Assembly (NCBI GenBank): GCA_001931535.1
Contig: CP016211.1
Location: forward strand, 12,136,377 to 12,200,376
Length of the DNA: 64,000 bases
Source: Minicystis rosea
GTDB taxonomy: Bacteria; Myxococcota_A; Polyangia; Polyangiales; Polyangiaceae
Direction of reading: 5' to 3'
The notes under the pieces are model-generated. The model did no database searches. It was not told the DNA's origin and saw only the letters and a list, made by a program, of their open reading frames with translations. This document shows positions 43,233-54,361 of the stretch, piece after piece. The position numbers and the translations under genes were made by a program. The stretch's first letter is position 1. Each line of letters begins with the position of its first letter.

Positions 43233-44632
43233 TCATCGTCGTTGGGCTCTCTCACAAGACGGCACCGATCGAGGTGCGCGAGCGGCTCGCGCTCTCGAAG
43301 AGCAACGTCCCCGAGGTCCTCGGGCGGCTCCTCGAGCATCCGTCGATCGGCGAAGCCATGGTGCTCTCGACCTGCAACCGCGTCGAAGTGTATGCCGCCG
43401 CGCGGAGCCGCAGCGCGGGCGACCTCGAGCTCGCGGAGGCGGCCCACGCGGCGTCTTCCGTGCTCACGGCGTTGGGCGGCGATGGCGTGCGCCGGCATCT
43501 CTTGCAGCAGATTGGCAAGGCGGCGGTGCGTCACCTGTTCCGCGTCGCGGCGTCGTTGGACTCGTTGGTGGTGGGCGAGCCGCAGATCTTGGGGCAGCTC
43601 AAGGACTCGATCGAGGTGGCGCGCGGCGCGCGATCGCTCGGCGCGACGCTCGGCAACGCGCTTCATCGAGCCGTGCGCGTGGGGAAGCGCGTGCGCACGG
43701 AGACGGCGATCGGCGCTGGGCAAGTCTCGGTGTCGAGCGTCGCGGTGGAGCTCGCGCGGCAGCAGGTCTTCGGCGATCTGGAGGGTCGCACCACCGTGCT
43801 CATCGGCGCGGGCGAGATGGCCGAGGCTGCGGCCAAGCTGCTGGTGAAGGCCGGCGGTCGGCTCGTGATCGTGAATCGCAGCTTGGATCGCGCGGAGGCG
43901 CTGGCGCAGGAGGTCGGCGGCGTACCGCGGCCGTGGAGCGAGCTCGAGCGATCGATCATCGAGGCGGACATCGTGGTCTCGTCGACGTCGAGCCCCGGTT
44001 ACGTGATCACCGAGGCGATGCTCAAGAACGTGCGCAAGGCCCGCAAGGGGCGGAGCCTGTTCTTGATCGACATCGCGGTTCCGCGCGACATCGATCCGGC
44101 CGTCAATCAGCTCGACAACGTGTACCTCTACGACGTCGACGATCTCTCGCAGATCGTCGCCGAGTCGCTGGAAGGGCGCGCGTCCGAAGCGGAGCGGGCC
44201 GCAGCGATCGCCGAGGAAGAGGCGCAGAGCTTCGAGGCGTGGACGCAGGAGCAAGCGCTCACGCCGGCGATCGTGGCCCTGCGGGCGCGGACGCGCAGCG
44301 TGCTGGGCGCGGAGCTCGATCGCAGCCTGCACGGCAAGCTGCGGCACCTCGGCGCGGCGGAGCGGGAGGCGCTCGAAATCATGCTCGACGCGGCCACCAA
44401 CAAGCTCCTCCATGGCCCCGTCGCGCGGCTTCGCGAGCTGGCCACGGATCCGATGGGCCAAGATTACTTGGAGGCCATTCGGGATCTCTTTGCGCTCGAT
44501 GCCGTCGACGTCGGCGCCGCCAAAGGCGTGATCGTTCATGCCAATGGTGTGGCGAAGGCCAATGGATCGTTGACCGAGGCGCGTGGGCCGGCAGCGGAGA
44601 TCGATACGGCAGAGCTCAGCGAGAGCGTGTGA
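43229..44632 (+). CDS. hemA: Glutamyl-tRNA reductase
   Basis: 467 aa. First committed step of C5 tetrapyrrole synthesis: glutamyl-tRNA to glutamate-1-semialdehyde. Seen: GLSHKTAPIEVRE at the N-terminus, the catalytic Cys49 in LSTCNRVEVYA, GEPQILGQLK, the NADPH-binding region VLIGAGEMAEAAAKLL and the C-terminal dimerisation helix (KLRHLGAAEREALEIML). The N-terminal extension of the frame to 43052 is discarded, since the GTG at 43229 opens the conserved domain and overlaps ccsA by 4 bp. A C-terminal tail of about 50 residues beyond the usual end looks unstructured. Confidence 0.95.
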   Translation: MIIVVGLSHKTAPIEVRERLALSKSNVPEVLGRLLEHPSIGEAMVLSTCNRVEVYAAARSRSAGDLELAEAAHAASSVLTALGGDGVRRHLLQQIGKAAVRHLFRVAASLDSLVVGEPQILGQLKDSIEVARGARSLGATLGNALHRAVRVGKRVRTETAIGAGQVSVSSVAVELARQQVFGDLEGRTTVLIGAGEMAEAAAKLLVKAGGRLVIVNRSLDRAEALAQEVGGVPRPWSELERSIIEADIVVSSTSSPGYVITEAMLKNVRKARKGRSLFLIDIAVPRDIDPAVNQLDNVYLYDVDDLSQIVAESLEGRASEAERAAAIAEEEAQSFEAWTQEQALTPAIVALRARTRSVLGAELDRSLHGKLRHLGAAEREALEIMLDAATNKLLHGPVARLRELATDPMGQDYLEAIRDLFALDAVDVGAAKGVIVHANGVAKANGSLTEARGPAAEIDTAELSESV

Positions 44633-44850
44633 AGACGTGACCGAGAGAGCTGCCCTGCGCCGCGCGTCATAGGGAGCCCTTCCTCGAAATCGCAGAGGAT
44701 TCTTCGGCCTCTCTTCCTATCCGCGCGCTCACATCTCGTATCGAGCGCCGGGGCGATTCGTCATCTGCCTGCATCGTGGGTGAGCTGACACCCGTGCTCG
44801 TGCGGGAGGGCCGGCGTCACGCCGCGGCCTGACCGTGGTATGGCCGCGCC

Positions 44851-46943
44851 GTGCGCACCGACCTTTTGCCTTCGCTCGCCGTCGCGTCCCTCGCTGCTGC
44901 ATCCGGCCTCGTCGCCGCGTGCGCGGGGGCTTGCCCGATGCGGTGGTCGCGCCGCCGCCGGCTGCCGCGCAACCCAGCTTGCCGGTGAAGTCGATGTCGT
45001 TGAAGGAAGCCGGCATCAACCCGGCCAATCTGGATCGCACGGCGGATGCCTGTGTCGACTTTTATCAGCTCTCGTGTGGTGGCTTGATCAAGAACGTCGA
45101 GATCCCCGCGGACAAGCCGGCGTGGGGGCCGGCGTACGAGCTCCAGGAGAGCACCGAAGGCCTCCTCCGCGAGACGCTGGACAAGGCAGCCAAAGGCTCA
45201 AGCGGAGATGCGGTGACGAAGAAGCTCGGCGCCTTCCACGCGGCGTGCATGGATGAGGCGGCGATCGAGAAACAGGGGACGAAGCCGCTCAAGCCGCTGC
45301 TCGACGTGGTGGCGAAGGTGAAGGACGTCAAATCGCTTCATGCGGCCGTGGCGGTGCTTCACAAACAACGAATCTTCGCCCTCTTCGACATCACGTCGCA
45401 GCAGGATTTCAAGGACGCGACGCTGGTGATTGCCGGGCTCGATCAGAATGGCCTCGGCCTGCCCGAGCGCGATTACTACTTGGAGGAGGACGCCAAGGCG
45501 AAGGAGACGCGGGCGTTCTATCTCGGGCACATCGAGCGCATCCTCGTGCTCGCGGGCGACAAGCCCGCCGCGGCGAAGAGCGCGGCGAGCGAGATTCTGC
45601 GGCTCGAGACGGCGATTGCCAAGCTCACGCAGGACAAGGTGACGCGGCGCGATCCCTACAAGATCTACAACAAGATCGATCGCAAAGGGCTCGTCGACGC
45701 GGCCAAGCGGTTTCCGTGGGATGACTATTTCAAGGCGCTCGATCTCCCGGACATCAAGGACGTGAGCGTGAACAGCGTCCCGTATTTCACGGGGATCGAT
45801 GCGCTCATGACGACCGAGAAGCCGGAGACGTTCCGGCATTACCTGCGTTGGCTCGTGCTCTCGACGCAGGCTTCGCGGCTCGGGCAGGCGTTCGTGAAGG
45901 AGCGCTTCGCCATGCGGAGCAAGCTGACGGGGCAGAAGGAGATCGAGCCGCGCTGGCGGCGCTGCGTGCACGCGGCCGACGACGCGCTCGGCGAGCTGCT
46001 CGCGCAGGAGTACGTGAAGGCGAAGTTCGACGCGGAGAGCAAGCGCGCGGCGGATGGGCTCATCAAGTCGATTCGTGCGGCCATGAAGGTCGAGCTCGGC
46101 GCGCTCCCGTGGATGGATCCGGCGACCCGCGCGGCGGCGGAGGAGAAGCTCACCCGGATGAACGACAAGATCGGATATCCGAGCACGTGGCGGAGCTACG
46201 ATTTCGAGATCGGGAAAGACTACGCGGGCAACATGCTCGCCTCCGATGCCTTCGAGCTCGCGCGGACCTTGAAGAAAGTGGGAAAACCCGTCGATCGACA
46301 AGAGTGGCAGATGACGCCGCCGACGGTGAATGCCTATTACGATGCTTCGCTCAACGAGATGGTGTTTCCGGCGGGGATCCTCCAACCGCCGTTCTTCGCC
46401 AAGACCTATGTGGCGGCGGTGAATTTCGGGGCCACCGGCGCGGTGATGGGGCACGAGCTGACGCACGGCTTCGACGACGAAGGCAGCCAATTCGACGGCG
46501 CGGGCAACCTGCGCAATTGGTGGAGCGAGGCGACGGCGAAGCGGTTCGGGGAGCAGACGGGGTGCGTCGTCGATCAGTATTCGGCGTACGACGCGGTGCC
46601 GGGGGTGAAGCTGAATGGCAAGCTCACGGCGGGGGAGAACATCGCCGACATCGGTGGTGTGAAGCTGGCCTGGACGGCGTTCCGGGACGCGCGGAAGGGC
46701 GCGACGGAGACCATCAACGCCGATGGGCTCACCGAGGATCAGCTCTTCTTCGTGGCCTTCGCGCAGTCGTGGTGCCAGAAGGAGCGGCCCGAGCTCTTGG
46801 AGCTGATGGCGCGCACCAACCCGCATTCGCCGCCGCGGTGGCGCGTCAATGGCGTGCTCGCGGACGTGCCTGCGTTCGCCGAGGCGTTCGCCTGCAAAGA
46901 GGGCACGCCCATGCGGCCGGCCAAGGTGTGCACGGTCTGGTGA
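44851..46943 (+). CDS. M13-family (neprilysin/PepO-like) metallopeptidase, apparent frameshift
   Basis: The peptidase body (from about 44934) is intact. Zinc motif HELTH in VMGHELTHGFDDEG, third ligand in GENIADIGG, substrate-binding NAYYDASLNEM, and the terminal CTVW typical of M13 enzymes are all present. The natural lipoprotein signal (GTG 44851: VRTDLLPSLAVASLAAASGL then VAAC) lies in another frame. The two frames would join exactly if the G5 run at 44925-44929 were G6. The body frame alone has only a basic, non-signal N-terminus starting at 44835. So this is either a one-base sequencing or assembly deletion, a recent inactivation, or slippage. Full product about 695 aa, exported. Confidence 0.85.
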
Positions 46944-46997
46944 GAGCTCGTTGCGCGGGGCTCCGTCCGACGGCTCTGGTCAGCGGATGGAGCTTGG

Positions 46998-47534
46998 CTA
47001 TGCGGCCTTTGCGCGGGCCGCGGCGCGCAGCGCGGCGGTGAGCGTCTCCGGATCCCACGGCTCGTCGAAGCGGACACCATCGATGAAGAACGTCGGTGTG
47101 CCGTTGACGCCGCTGCGGATGCCGGACTGCAGATCTCGTTTGATCTTGTCGAGGTGGGTGTCGTTCGCGAGATCCTCGCTGAGCTCGGCGACGTCGAGGG
47201 AGAGGGATTCGGCATATCGAATCAGGTCTTCACTCTCGAGCGCGTCTTGGTTCTCGAACAGCAGATCGTGCATGGGCCAGAATTTCCCCTGCACCGAGGC
47301 GGCTTCCGCCGCTTCGGCGGCCTCGAGCGCGTGCGGGTGCGCCTCGGCCAGCGGGAAATGGCGGAAGACGAAGCGCATCTCGCGGCCCAAACGCTTCTCG
47401 ACCTCGCGAATGACGAGGTGGGCCCGCCCGCAGAAGGGACATTCGAAATCACCGTATTCGACCAGCGTGACCAGCGCGTCCGAGGCGCCGCGGATGTGAT
47501 CGCCTGGCCCCACGGGAGGGATCAGCTTGCTCAT
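46998..47534 (-). CDS. DsbA-like thioredoxin-fold protein
   Basis: 178 aa, no signal peptide. Redox motif CPFC (32-35) after VTLVEYGDFE, then FRHFPLAEAHPHA and the cis-Pro loop NGTPTFFIDGVRF. This is the single-domain Thioredoxin_4/DsbA type often found as a cytoplasmic partner of peroxiredoxins. Its ATG overlaps the peroxiredoxin stop (ATGA), which supports a shared role in peroxide reduction or thiol repair. Confidence 0.87.
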   Translation of the reverse strand: MSKLIPPVGPGDHIRGASDALVTLVEYGDFECPFCGRAHLVIREVEKRLGREMRFVFRHFPLAEAHPHALEAAEAAEAASVQGKFWPMHDLLFENQDALESEDLIRYAESLSLDVAELSEDLANDTHLDKIKRDLQSGIRSGVNGTPTFFIDGVRFDEPWDPETLTAALRAAARAKAA

Positions 47535-48004
47535 GGGGACGCTCCCAGTTTCTCCAGCGCTTCGAGGATGCCGTCCGCGCCGGGGTTGACTCCAACGGGA
47601 GAGACGTAGCTCCAGGCGACGCGCCCTCCGGCGTCGAGGACGAAGAGCGCGCGCTCGGTGGTGCCTTCTCCCTCGCGATAAACACCATAGCGATGGGCGA
47701 CTGCGCCCTTCGGCTCGAAGTCGGCGAGCAGGGGAAAATGCAGCTTGCGATCGCGGGCGAAGGCCAGGTGACACCAAGGCCCGTCGACGGAGATGCCGAG
47801 GAGCTGGGCGCCGTGATGCTCGAACTCGGGGAGGATCTCGTTGTAGATCACCATCTGATCTCCGCAAACGGGGCTCCAGTCGGCGGGGTAGAAGGCGAGG
47901 ATGACGGGACGACCGCGCAAGTCGCTCAGGGAGACCTTTTGATCGGGTGAGCTCGGCAGGCTGAAATCGGGCGCGATGACGCCCGCGTTGAGCGGTTTGG
48001 CCAT
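47531..48004 (-). CDS. AhpC/TSA-family peroxiredoxin
   Basis: 157 aa. Thioredoxin-like fold with the peroxidatic Cys47 in YPADWSPVCGDQM; the usual Thr of the PxxxTxxC motif is Ser, which is tolerated in the family. No second conserved Cys is obvious near the C-terminus, so it may be a 1-Cys type, or use the DsbA-like partner encoded next for reduction (inference). It is the first gene of the coupled pair and follows the hdeD-like gene after 52 bp. Confidence 0.88.
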   Translation of the reverse strand: MAKPLNAGVIAPDFSLPSSPDQKVSLSDLRGRPVILAFYPADWSPVCGDQMVIYNEILPEFEHHGAQLLGISVDGPWCHLAFARDRKLHFPLLADFEPKGAVAHRYGVYREGEGTTERALFVLDAGGRVAWSYVSPVGVNPGADGILEALEKLGASP

Positions 48005-48056
48005 GTCGTCCCTCGCTGGAGCCGCGATCATGAGGCGCGGGCTCGGGACGGCAAGC

Positions 48057-48653
48057 TCAATAGGTGCGCACGTGGCTGGGCTCGCCGGCGGTGAGCCCGA
48101 GGAGGAGCATCGATGAGCCGCCGAAGACGAGGTTGATGCCGACCAACAAACCGAGCGCCCAGACTGCGGTGCTCGGCCAACCGGCGAGGATGAGGATCCC
48201 GAGAACGAGAGAGAGAATCCCATCGAACAGGAGCCAACCCCAAGCAGGCATGGAGCGGTGCTGGACTGCGCGGACGATCCGGAGGACACCCTCGGCGGCC
48301 AAGAAGGCCGCGAGGATCAGCGTGAGCGAGAGCGTGCCCGACAGCGGAAAGGCCACCACGAGGAGACCCGCGATCACTTGAATCACGGCGCTGGCGATGG
48401 CCCAACCACGGTTCGCCCAACGAGGGCTGCGAAAGGCGTGGATTCCCTGGGTGACACCAGCGATCACGAGCAACCAGCCGATGACGAGCGCCGTCACCAG
48501 GGAGCCGGCGAACGGCAAGACGATCGCGAGGGCGCCGAGCACCATGAAGACGAGACCGAGGCCGATGAACCAACCACGGTTCTCTCGTACGGAGTCGACA
48601 TCGACGAGGGGAATGCCCGACGTCACTTGGGTATCTGAAATGGGATTCGCCAT
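48057..48653 (-). CDS. HdeD/DUF308-family membrane protein
   Basis: 198 aa with six membrane spans arranged as three similar pairs (FIGLGLVFMVLGALAIVLPF; ALVIGWLLVIAGVTQGIHAF; further copies), the hallmark of HdeD/DUF308. The Escherichia coli member is an acid-stress protein, but the mechanism is unknown. Here it precedes a peroxiredoxin and a DsbA-like gene on the same strand, suggesting a stress operon. The short soluble N-terminus begins at ATG 48653. Confidence 0.87.
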   Translation of the reverse strand: MANPISDTQVTSGIPLVDVDSVRENRGWFIGLGLVFMVLGALAIVLPFAGSLVTALVIGWLLVIAGVTQGIHAFRSPRWANRGWAIASAVIQVIAGLLVVAFPLSGTLSLTLILAAFLAAEGVLRIVRAVQHRSMPAWGWLLFDGILSLVLGILILAGWPSTAVWALGLLVGINLVFGGSSMLLLGLTAGEPSHVRTY

Positions 48654-48877
48654 GAACGTAACCTCGTGTTGGGGAGCTCGCCCATCCCATGTTCGAGAGG
48701 ACGGGCCGGCGGGGCTGCTCGGAGCCGCGTGCCTCGGGCTCCAGCGCGGGTTTGCATCGCGCGCGCCAGGGTGGGCCCGCGCGTCGGGTCGACGCCGTCG
48801 AAGGCGCCGTTCGTCGCGCGAGCACGCGATCACGAGAAGAAGGGGACAGCGTCGAGCGCGCCTCCGCGGCAGCGTGG

Positions 48878-48923
48878 TGTGCAGGGCGCGCACGACGATG
48901 CGTCGGGTACGCGGATCGCTTCA
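48878..48923 (+). repeat. 46-bp upstream motif, copy 1
   Basis: Ungapped match, about 36 of 46 positions, to 49543-49588. The shared ends are TGTGCAGRGCGCGCACG and CGGGTAYGCRGATCGCTTCA. It ends 9 bp before the ATG of the YbaK-like gene, in its promoter or leader. Confidence 0.6.
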
Positions 48924-48932
48924 TGGAGATTC

Positions 48933-49436
48933 ATGATCGATCGAGTCGTCAATTACCTCAGGGGCCACGGGATCTCGTTCCGCCTCTCCAGCCAACCGGC
49001 GCCCGAGGCGATTCCAGCGGTCGCGTTCGCCGTGCCGCCGGGAGGGATCGCGGTGGAGACACAGGTCCTCCTCGTCGGCGGGCGGCCCGCGATTGCCTGC
49101 TTCCCTCGAGGGGAGCAGGTGAGCATGCCCGCGCTGGTGAACGAGCTCGGCGCGGAGGTGATCGCCGGCAATCCCTCGGATTTGCCGGCACCCTTCGCGG
49201 CGGCGAGCGGACCGATCCCGCCCGTCGGCGGCGCGCTGGGGGCGCTCACCATCGTGGACGAGCGCGTGGCCCAGAAAGGGGCCATCGTGTTTTACGCCTT
49301 CAGCTCGTGCGATTGGTTCGAGATCCCGTTCGACGATTTCGCTCGTGTCGAGCAGCCGAAATTCGCCGCGTTCGCCGTCGGCGGCGAGCTGCCGACGGGT
49401 CGAGAGGTGAAGAAGCGGGCGAACAAGGCTGCTTGA
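48933..49436 (+). CDS. YbaK/ProX-like aminoacyl-tRNA deacylase domain protein
   Basis: 167 aa, size of the free-standing YbaK/ProXp-type trans-editing domain. Recognisable are the start (VVNYLRGHGISFRL), the core strand VLLVGGRPAIACFPRGEQV and the loop PPVGGALGALTIVDERV, then FYAFSSCDWFEIPFDDF. These domains hydrolyse mischarged Cys- or Ala-tRNA, but the conserved Lys of the active site is not obvious, so activity is uncertain. The start lies 9 bp after the repeat at 48878-48923. Confidence 0.7.
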   Translation: MIDRVVNYLRGHGISFRLSSQPAPEAIPAVAFAVPPGGIAVETQVLLVGGRPAIACFPRGEQVSMPALVNELGAEVIAGNPSDLPAPFAAASGPIPPVGGALGALTIVDERVAQKGAIVFYAFSSCDWFEIPFDDFARVEQPKFAAFAVGGELPTGREVKKRANKAA

Positions 49437-49542
49437 GGCTCGATATCACACGACGCGACAGGCTCGTTTCGAGGCGCCGAGGGATCGAGCTCGTGCGATG
49501 AGCTCGCTTCGGGCGGGCGAGCGTGGGCCGGCGTCGAATGGC

Positions 49543-49588
49543 TGTGCAGAGCGCGCACGGCGCCGGCACGGGTATGCAGATCGCTTCA
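49543..49588 (+). repeat. 46-bp upstream motif, copy 2
   Basis: Second copy of the motif at 48878-48923, here 96 bp upstream of the dnaK ATG. Since both copies precede protein-quality or stress genes in the same orientation, they may carry a shared promoter or operator, or be the relic of a duplicated leader. Confidence 0.6.
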
Positions 49589-49684
49589 CGCGATCGCGGG
49601 CGCGACGGCGGCCTTCGTCACCGATGGTGGACGAGCCGACGCTGCCGCAGGCGAGGGATTCAGAGGAAGGTGGCGTAGGTCGTC

Positions 49685-51589
<1,905 letters not shown>

Positions 51590-51600
51590 GGGCTCACCGG

Positions 51601-51720
51601 AGCTCACCCACGTTGGCGGTCAGGGTTGGCGGAGGCTGGCGAACTGGCGGGAAAGTGAGGGCTGAAGCTCACCCACGTTGGCGTCTCGGTGGTGGCGGAG
51701 ATTGGCGGGCTGGCGGCCGT
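51601..51720. repeat. 65-bp tandem duplication between dnaK and the RAYT gene
   Basis: AGCTCACCCACGTTGGCG occurs at 51601-51618 and 51666-51683. Both copies are followed by similar GGCGGA(G/A)(G/A)(C)TTGGCG(G/A) stretches, a period of 65 bp. It lies upstream of the transposase-like gene; whether it is its REP-type target is not known. Confidence 0.6.
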
Positions 51721-51799
51721 TGAGCGCCGATGGCTCGTGTAACTGCCCGATATGATTCAGACGACCACCTGGCATAGAGCATGACTATGCCCGCTCGTC

Positions 51800-52738
51800 A
51801 TGAGCCAGCCCCGCGAGATCCTCCCCGGTGCCACGTACTTGGTCACTCGGCGCGTCGTGCGTCGACACTTCCTATTTCGACCCGATGCGGCGATGACCCA
51901 GCTCATCGTTTATGCGCTGGCGGTGTCAGCTCGTCGCTTTGGCTTGCAGGTGCACGCATTCTGCGCGATGTCGACGCATCTGCACCTCGTGGTGACGGAC
52001 GTCGAAGGTGTCTTGCCGCGCTTCCTACAGTTTTTTCATCGGCTGGTGGCGTTGGGGACCAAGGTGCTGCGTCATTGGGAAGGCGCGGTGTGGGACCACG
52101 AGGCCACGAGCGTGGTGCGGTTGTTGACGCGTACGGCAGTGGTCGAGAAGATTGCCTACGTTCTCGCGAATCCCGTGTCGGCTGGCCTCGTGCGACGTGC
52201 GCGGGATTGGCCCGGCGCGAAAACGCATGTGGGGGAGATGGGGCAGGGGACGATTCGGGCGACGCGACCTTCTGCTTATCTGGATCAAGCCAATCCCAGT
52301 TGGCCCAAGGAGGCGTCACTTGCGCTGACGTTGCCACCCACCATCAAGCCCGGCGAGGCGGAGGCGTTTCGTCGCGACGTCGCCGCGGAGCTCGAACGGC
52401 AAGAGGTTCAATCCCACGAGGAGATGCGGCGCCGAGGCATGTCGTTCTTGGGGGCCGAGCGTGCGCGCAAGGTTTCGCCGCACGATCGCGCAACGAGCGT
52501 CGAGCCGTCGCGGGATCGAAATCCGACGTTCGCGGTCGGGGCTGGACAGGGCGACACCTGGCGCGCCGCAGCTCGTGCCGTGCGAGCATTTCGTGCGTCG
52601 TATCGTGTTGCGGTCGAACGCTGGCGTGCGGGAATGCGTGCCGTCGTTTTCCCGGTAGGGACCTGGTGGATGCAAGTCTTCCACGGAGCAAGCATTGCTG
52701 ATCCCTTGTCCACGGAACCGTGCGCTGCGAGAGCTTGA
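51800..52738 (+). CDS. RAYT-type (REP-associated tyrosine) transposase
   Basis: 312 aa. IS200-like Y1 fold with the HUH pair in FCAMSTHLHLVVTD; the catalytic Tyr is probably in the EKIAYVLANPV helix. RAYTs are single-copy domesticated transposases that maintain REP hairpins rather than mobile IS elements. The C-terminal 130 residues are an extension with Arg-rich helices. No terminal inverted repeat of an IS was found around it. The ATG at 51800 sits in a leader with no obvious strong RBS. Confidence 0.83.
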   Translation: MSQPREILPGATYLVTRRVVRRHFLFRPDAAMTQLIVYALAVSARRFGLQVHAFCAMSTHLHLVVTDVEGVLPRFLQFFHRLVALGTKVLRHWEGAVWDHEATSVVRLLTRTAVVEKIAYVLANPVSAGLVRRARDWPGAKTHVGEMGQGTIRATRPSAYLDQANPSWPKEASLALTLPPTIKPGEAEAFRRDVAAELERQEVQSHEEMRRRGMSFLGAERARKVSPHDRATSVEPSRDRNPTFAVGAGQGDTWRAAARAVRAFRASYRVAVERWRAGMRAVVFPVGTWWMQVFHGASIADPLSTEPCAARA

Positions 52739-52832
52739 GTCGAAATGTGCATGCAAGTTGGCTTGGGCTCGATTCGAGCGCTTCGTTTCGTGCGCTTTTG
52801 CCAGTGTGGTCGCGTTTGTCGGCGAGGAGCTG

Positions 52833-53906
52833 TCATGGCTCGGGGAGCGAGACGCAGCGGAATCCGACGTCTTCCAGCCGCTTTTCTTCGTGGCGTTTTT
52901 CGCGGTTTGCGGCTCGAGGGGTCTTGGGATTGGTATTGAGCCAATGACCTCCGCGGACGACACGCAGGGGGCCGGCGTCGTGGCTAGGATTGTCGGCATC
53001 TGATGCACTGTACGGAGCATAGCCGTCGGCCACCCACTCCCAGACGTTGCCTGCCATGTCGAGCAAGCCGAAGGGGCTCCGTCCCTCTGGATAGCGCCCG
53101 ACCGGGGCCGTTGCCGCCGCGCCGTCGTTGCCGGTGAACATGGAACTCTTGTCCGTGCGACCTGATGCGGGGTTGGCAGCGCACTCTGCTCCACATGCGT
53201 TGAGCTTCGTGGCGTCGGGGGCGCCGTTTCCCCAAGGGTAGTTGTGACCGTCGGCCCCGCGCGCGGCGTATTCCCACTCGGCTTCCGTGGGGAGTCGACC
53301 GCCGGCCCAGGCGCAATAGGCGCGGGCTTGTTTCCAATCGATGCAATTGATGGGGTGATCGGTTCGGTCCTTGTGTGAGGCGTTGCAGAACGTGCTCCAA
53401 AACTCGATGTCGCCCGGGCCGAGACCGTTCGAGACCACCACTGTCGATGCAGGAGTGCATCCTTCGCCGCCATGGGGCTCGGCGACGCAGCGTGCGTAGG
53501 CGCCGACGGTGACCTCGGTGCGGTCCATGCAGAATGGGCGCAGACTGACGTTGTGGGCGGGGCGCTCATCGGGGTCGGCATCGGCTTGGGCGGGGAGGGA
53601 GCCCATGCGGAACGTTCCGGCGGGGATGAGGAGTCTTCCTTCTGGGCAGCGTGCGCGGGTAGGCGAGGCGTCGGGCGAGGAGGTTCCTCGGGGGGCAGTG
53701 TGTTGGGGGGAGGGGCCGACTGAGGTTGAAGCGGCGACCGACGTTGACGCAGAAGCGACTGAGGTTGAGGTCGAACCACCGCTCGTCCCTGCCGAGCTCG
53801 TCCCCTTGCAGCCGGCAAGCGCCGCCACGCCCAGCCAAATCCACCCCTCGCGCACCCACAGGCGCCTCACCGCGCTTCGTTTCCCAGGCCACGTGCTCTC
53901 TCTCAT
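52833..53906 (-). CDS. SUMF1/FGE-domain lipoprotein
   Basis: About 357 aa. A hydrophobic signal ending AALAGC (lipid Cys33) and a Ser/Thr/Ala linker (to about 75) lead to a formylglycine-generating-enzyme-like domain: IPAGTFRMGS, FCMDRTEVTVGAYA, GGRLPTEAEWEYAARG, LLDMAGNVWEWVADGY, RVVRGGHW and DVGFRCV. In sulfatase maturation this fold oxidises a Cys; many bacterial relatives are only structural or act in other modifications. GTG codons at 53870 and 53855 are alternative starts with a shorter n-region. The frame runs on upstream without a stop into a glycosyltransferase remnant, so a chimeric protein starting at 54350 is possible. Confidence 0.8.
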   Translation of the reverse strand: MRESTWPGKRSAVRRLWVREGWIWLGVAALAGCKGTSSAGTSGGSTSTSVASASTSVAASTSVGPSPQHTAPRGTSSPDASPTRARCPEGRLLIPAGTFRMGSLPAQADADPDERPAHNVSLRPFCMDRTEVTVGAYARCVAEPHGGEGCTPASTVVVSNGLGPGDIEFWSTFCNASHKDRTDHPINCIDWKQARAYCAWAGGRLPTEAEWEYAARGADGHNYPWGNGAPDATKLNACGAECAANPASGRTDKSSMFTGNDGAAATAPVGRYPEGRSPFGLLDMAGNVWEWVADGYAPYSASDADNPSHDAGPLRVVRGGHWLNTNPKTPRAANREKRHEEKRLEDVGFRCVSLPEP

Positions 53907-54361
53907 CCGACGCGAGAATACCCGTCCCACGTTGGGTTTGCCGTGCCATCTGGTCTCGAGGCAGCGCTCCATCGCCGCCACCGCCCCTCGCGCGCCCAGC
54001 TCAGCCCGGACCAAGCTTCCGATCTCTCGAGCCCGGCCCTGCATCTGTGCTTCGCCCATCCGATCGAGCGCGTTTGCCAGCCGATCCGCGGAGAACCGCG
54101 CGATGGGCACCGGCGCCGGCGCCACCCCGCACCTGGCCAGGTGATGCCCCCAAAATGGTTGATCCAACAAGAAAGGCACGATGATCTGAGGCACGCCCGC
54201 ATGAAGGCCTTCCGCGGTCGTGCTCGCTCCCCCGTGATGCACCACACCCGCCATTCGTGGGAAGAGCCATGCATGCGGGACATCGCCGACGAAGAGCACA
54301 TCATCGCTGACATCCATCTTCGCGAGCCCGCCCCGTCCGGTCGAGAGCACGGCGCGTCGTC
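53907..54361 (-). pseudogene. 3' remnant of an MGT/UGT-type glycosyltransferase
   Basis: About 150 codons matching only the C-terminal donor-binding part of macrolide/sterol-type glycosyltransferases: AVLSTGRGGL, VGDVPHAWLFPRMAGVVHHG, GASTTAEGLHAGVPQIIVPF, DQPFWGHHL. The first two thirds of the gene (acceptor domain) are absent. Upstream similarity stops at about 54360, where another truncated gene begins on the opposite strand. It has no stop of its own before the SUMF1 lipoprotein. Confidence 0.7.

Noticed and set aside
49437..49684. CIRCE element or sigma-54 promoter before dnaK
   Set aside because: No TTAGCACTC-N9-GAGTGCTAA seen; the GGCACGGGTATGC string has GG and GC one base too close for sigma-54.
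51781..52701. Second plus-strand frame overlapping the RAYT gene (306 codons)
   Set aside because: No conserved motif; the overlapping frame has the HUH motif and coherent protein features.
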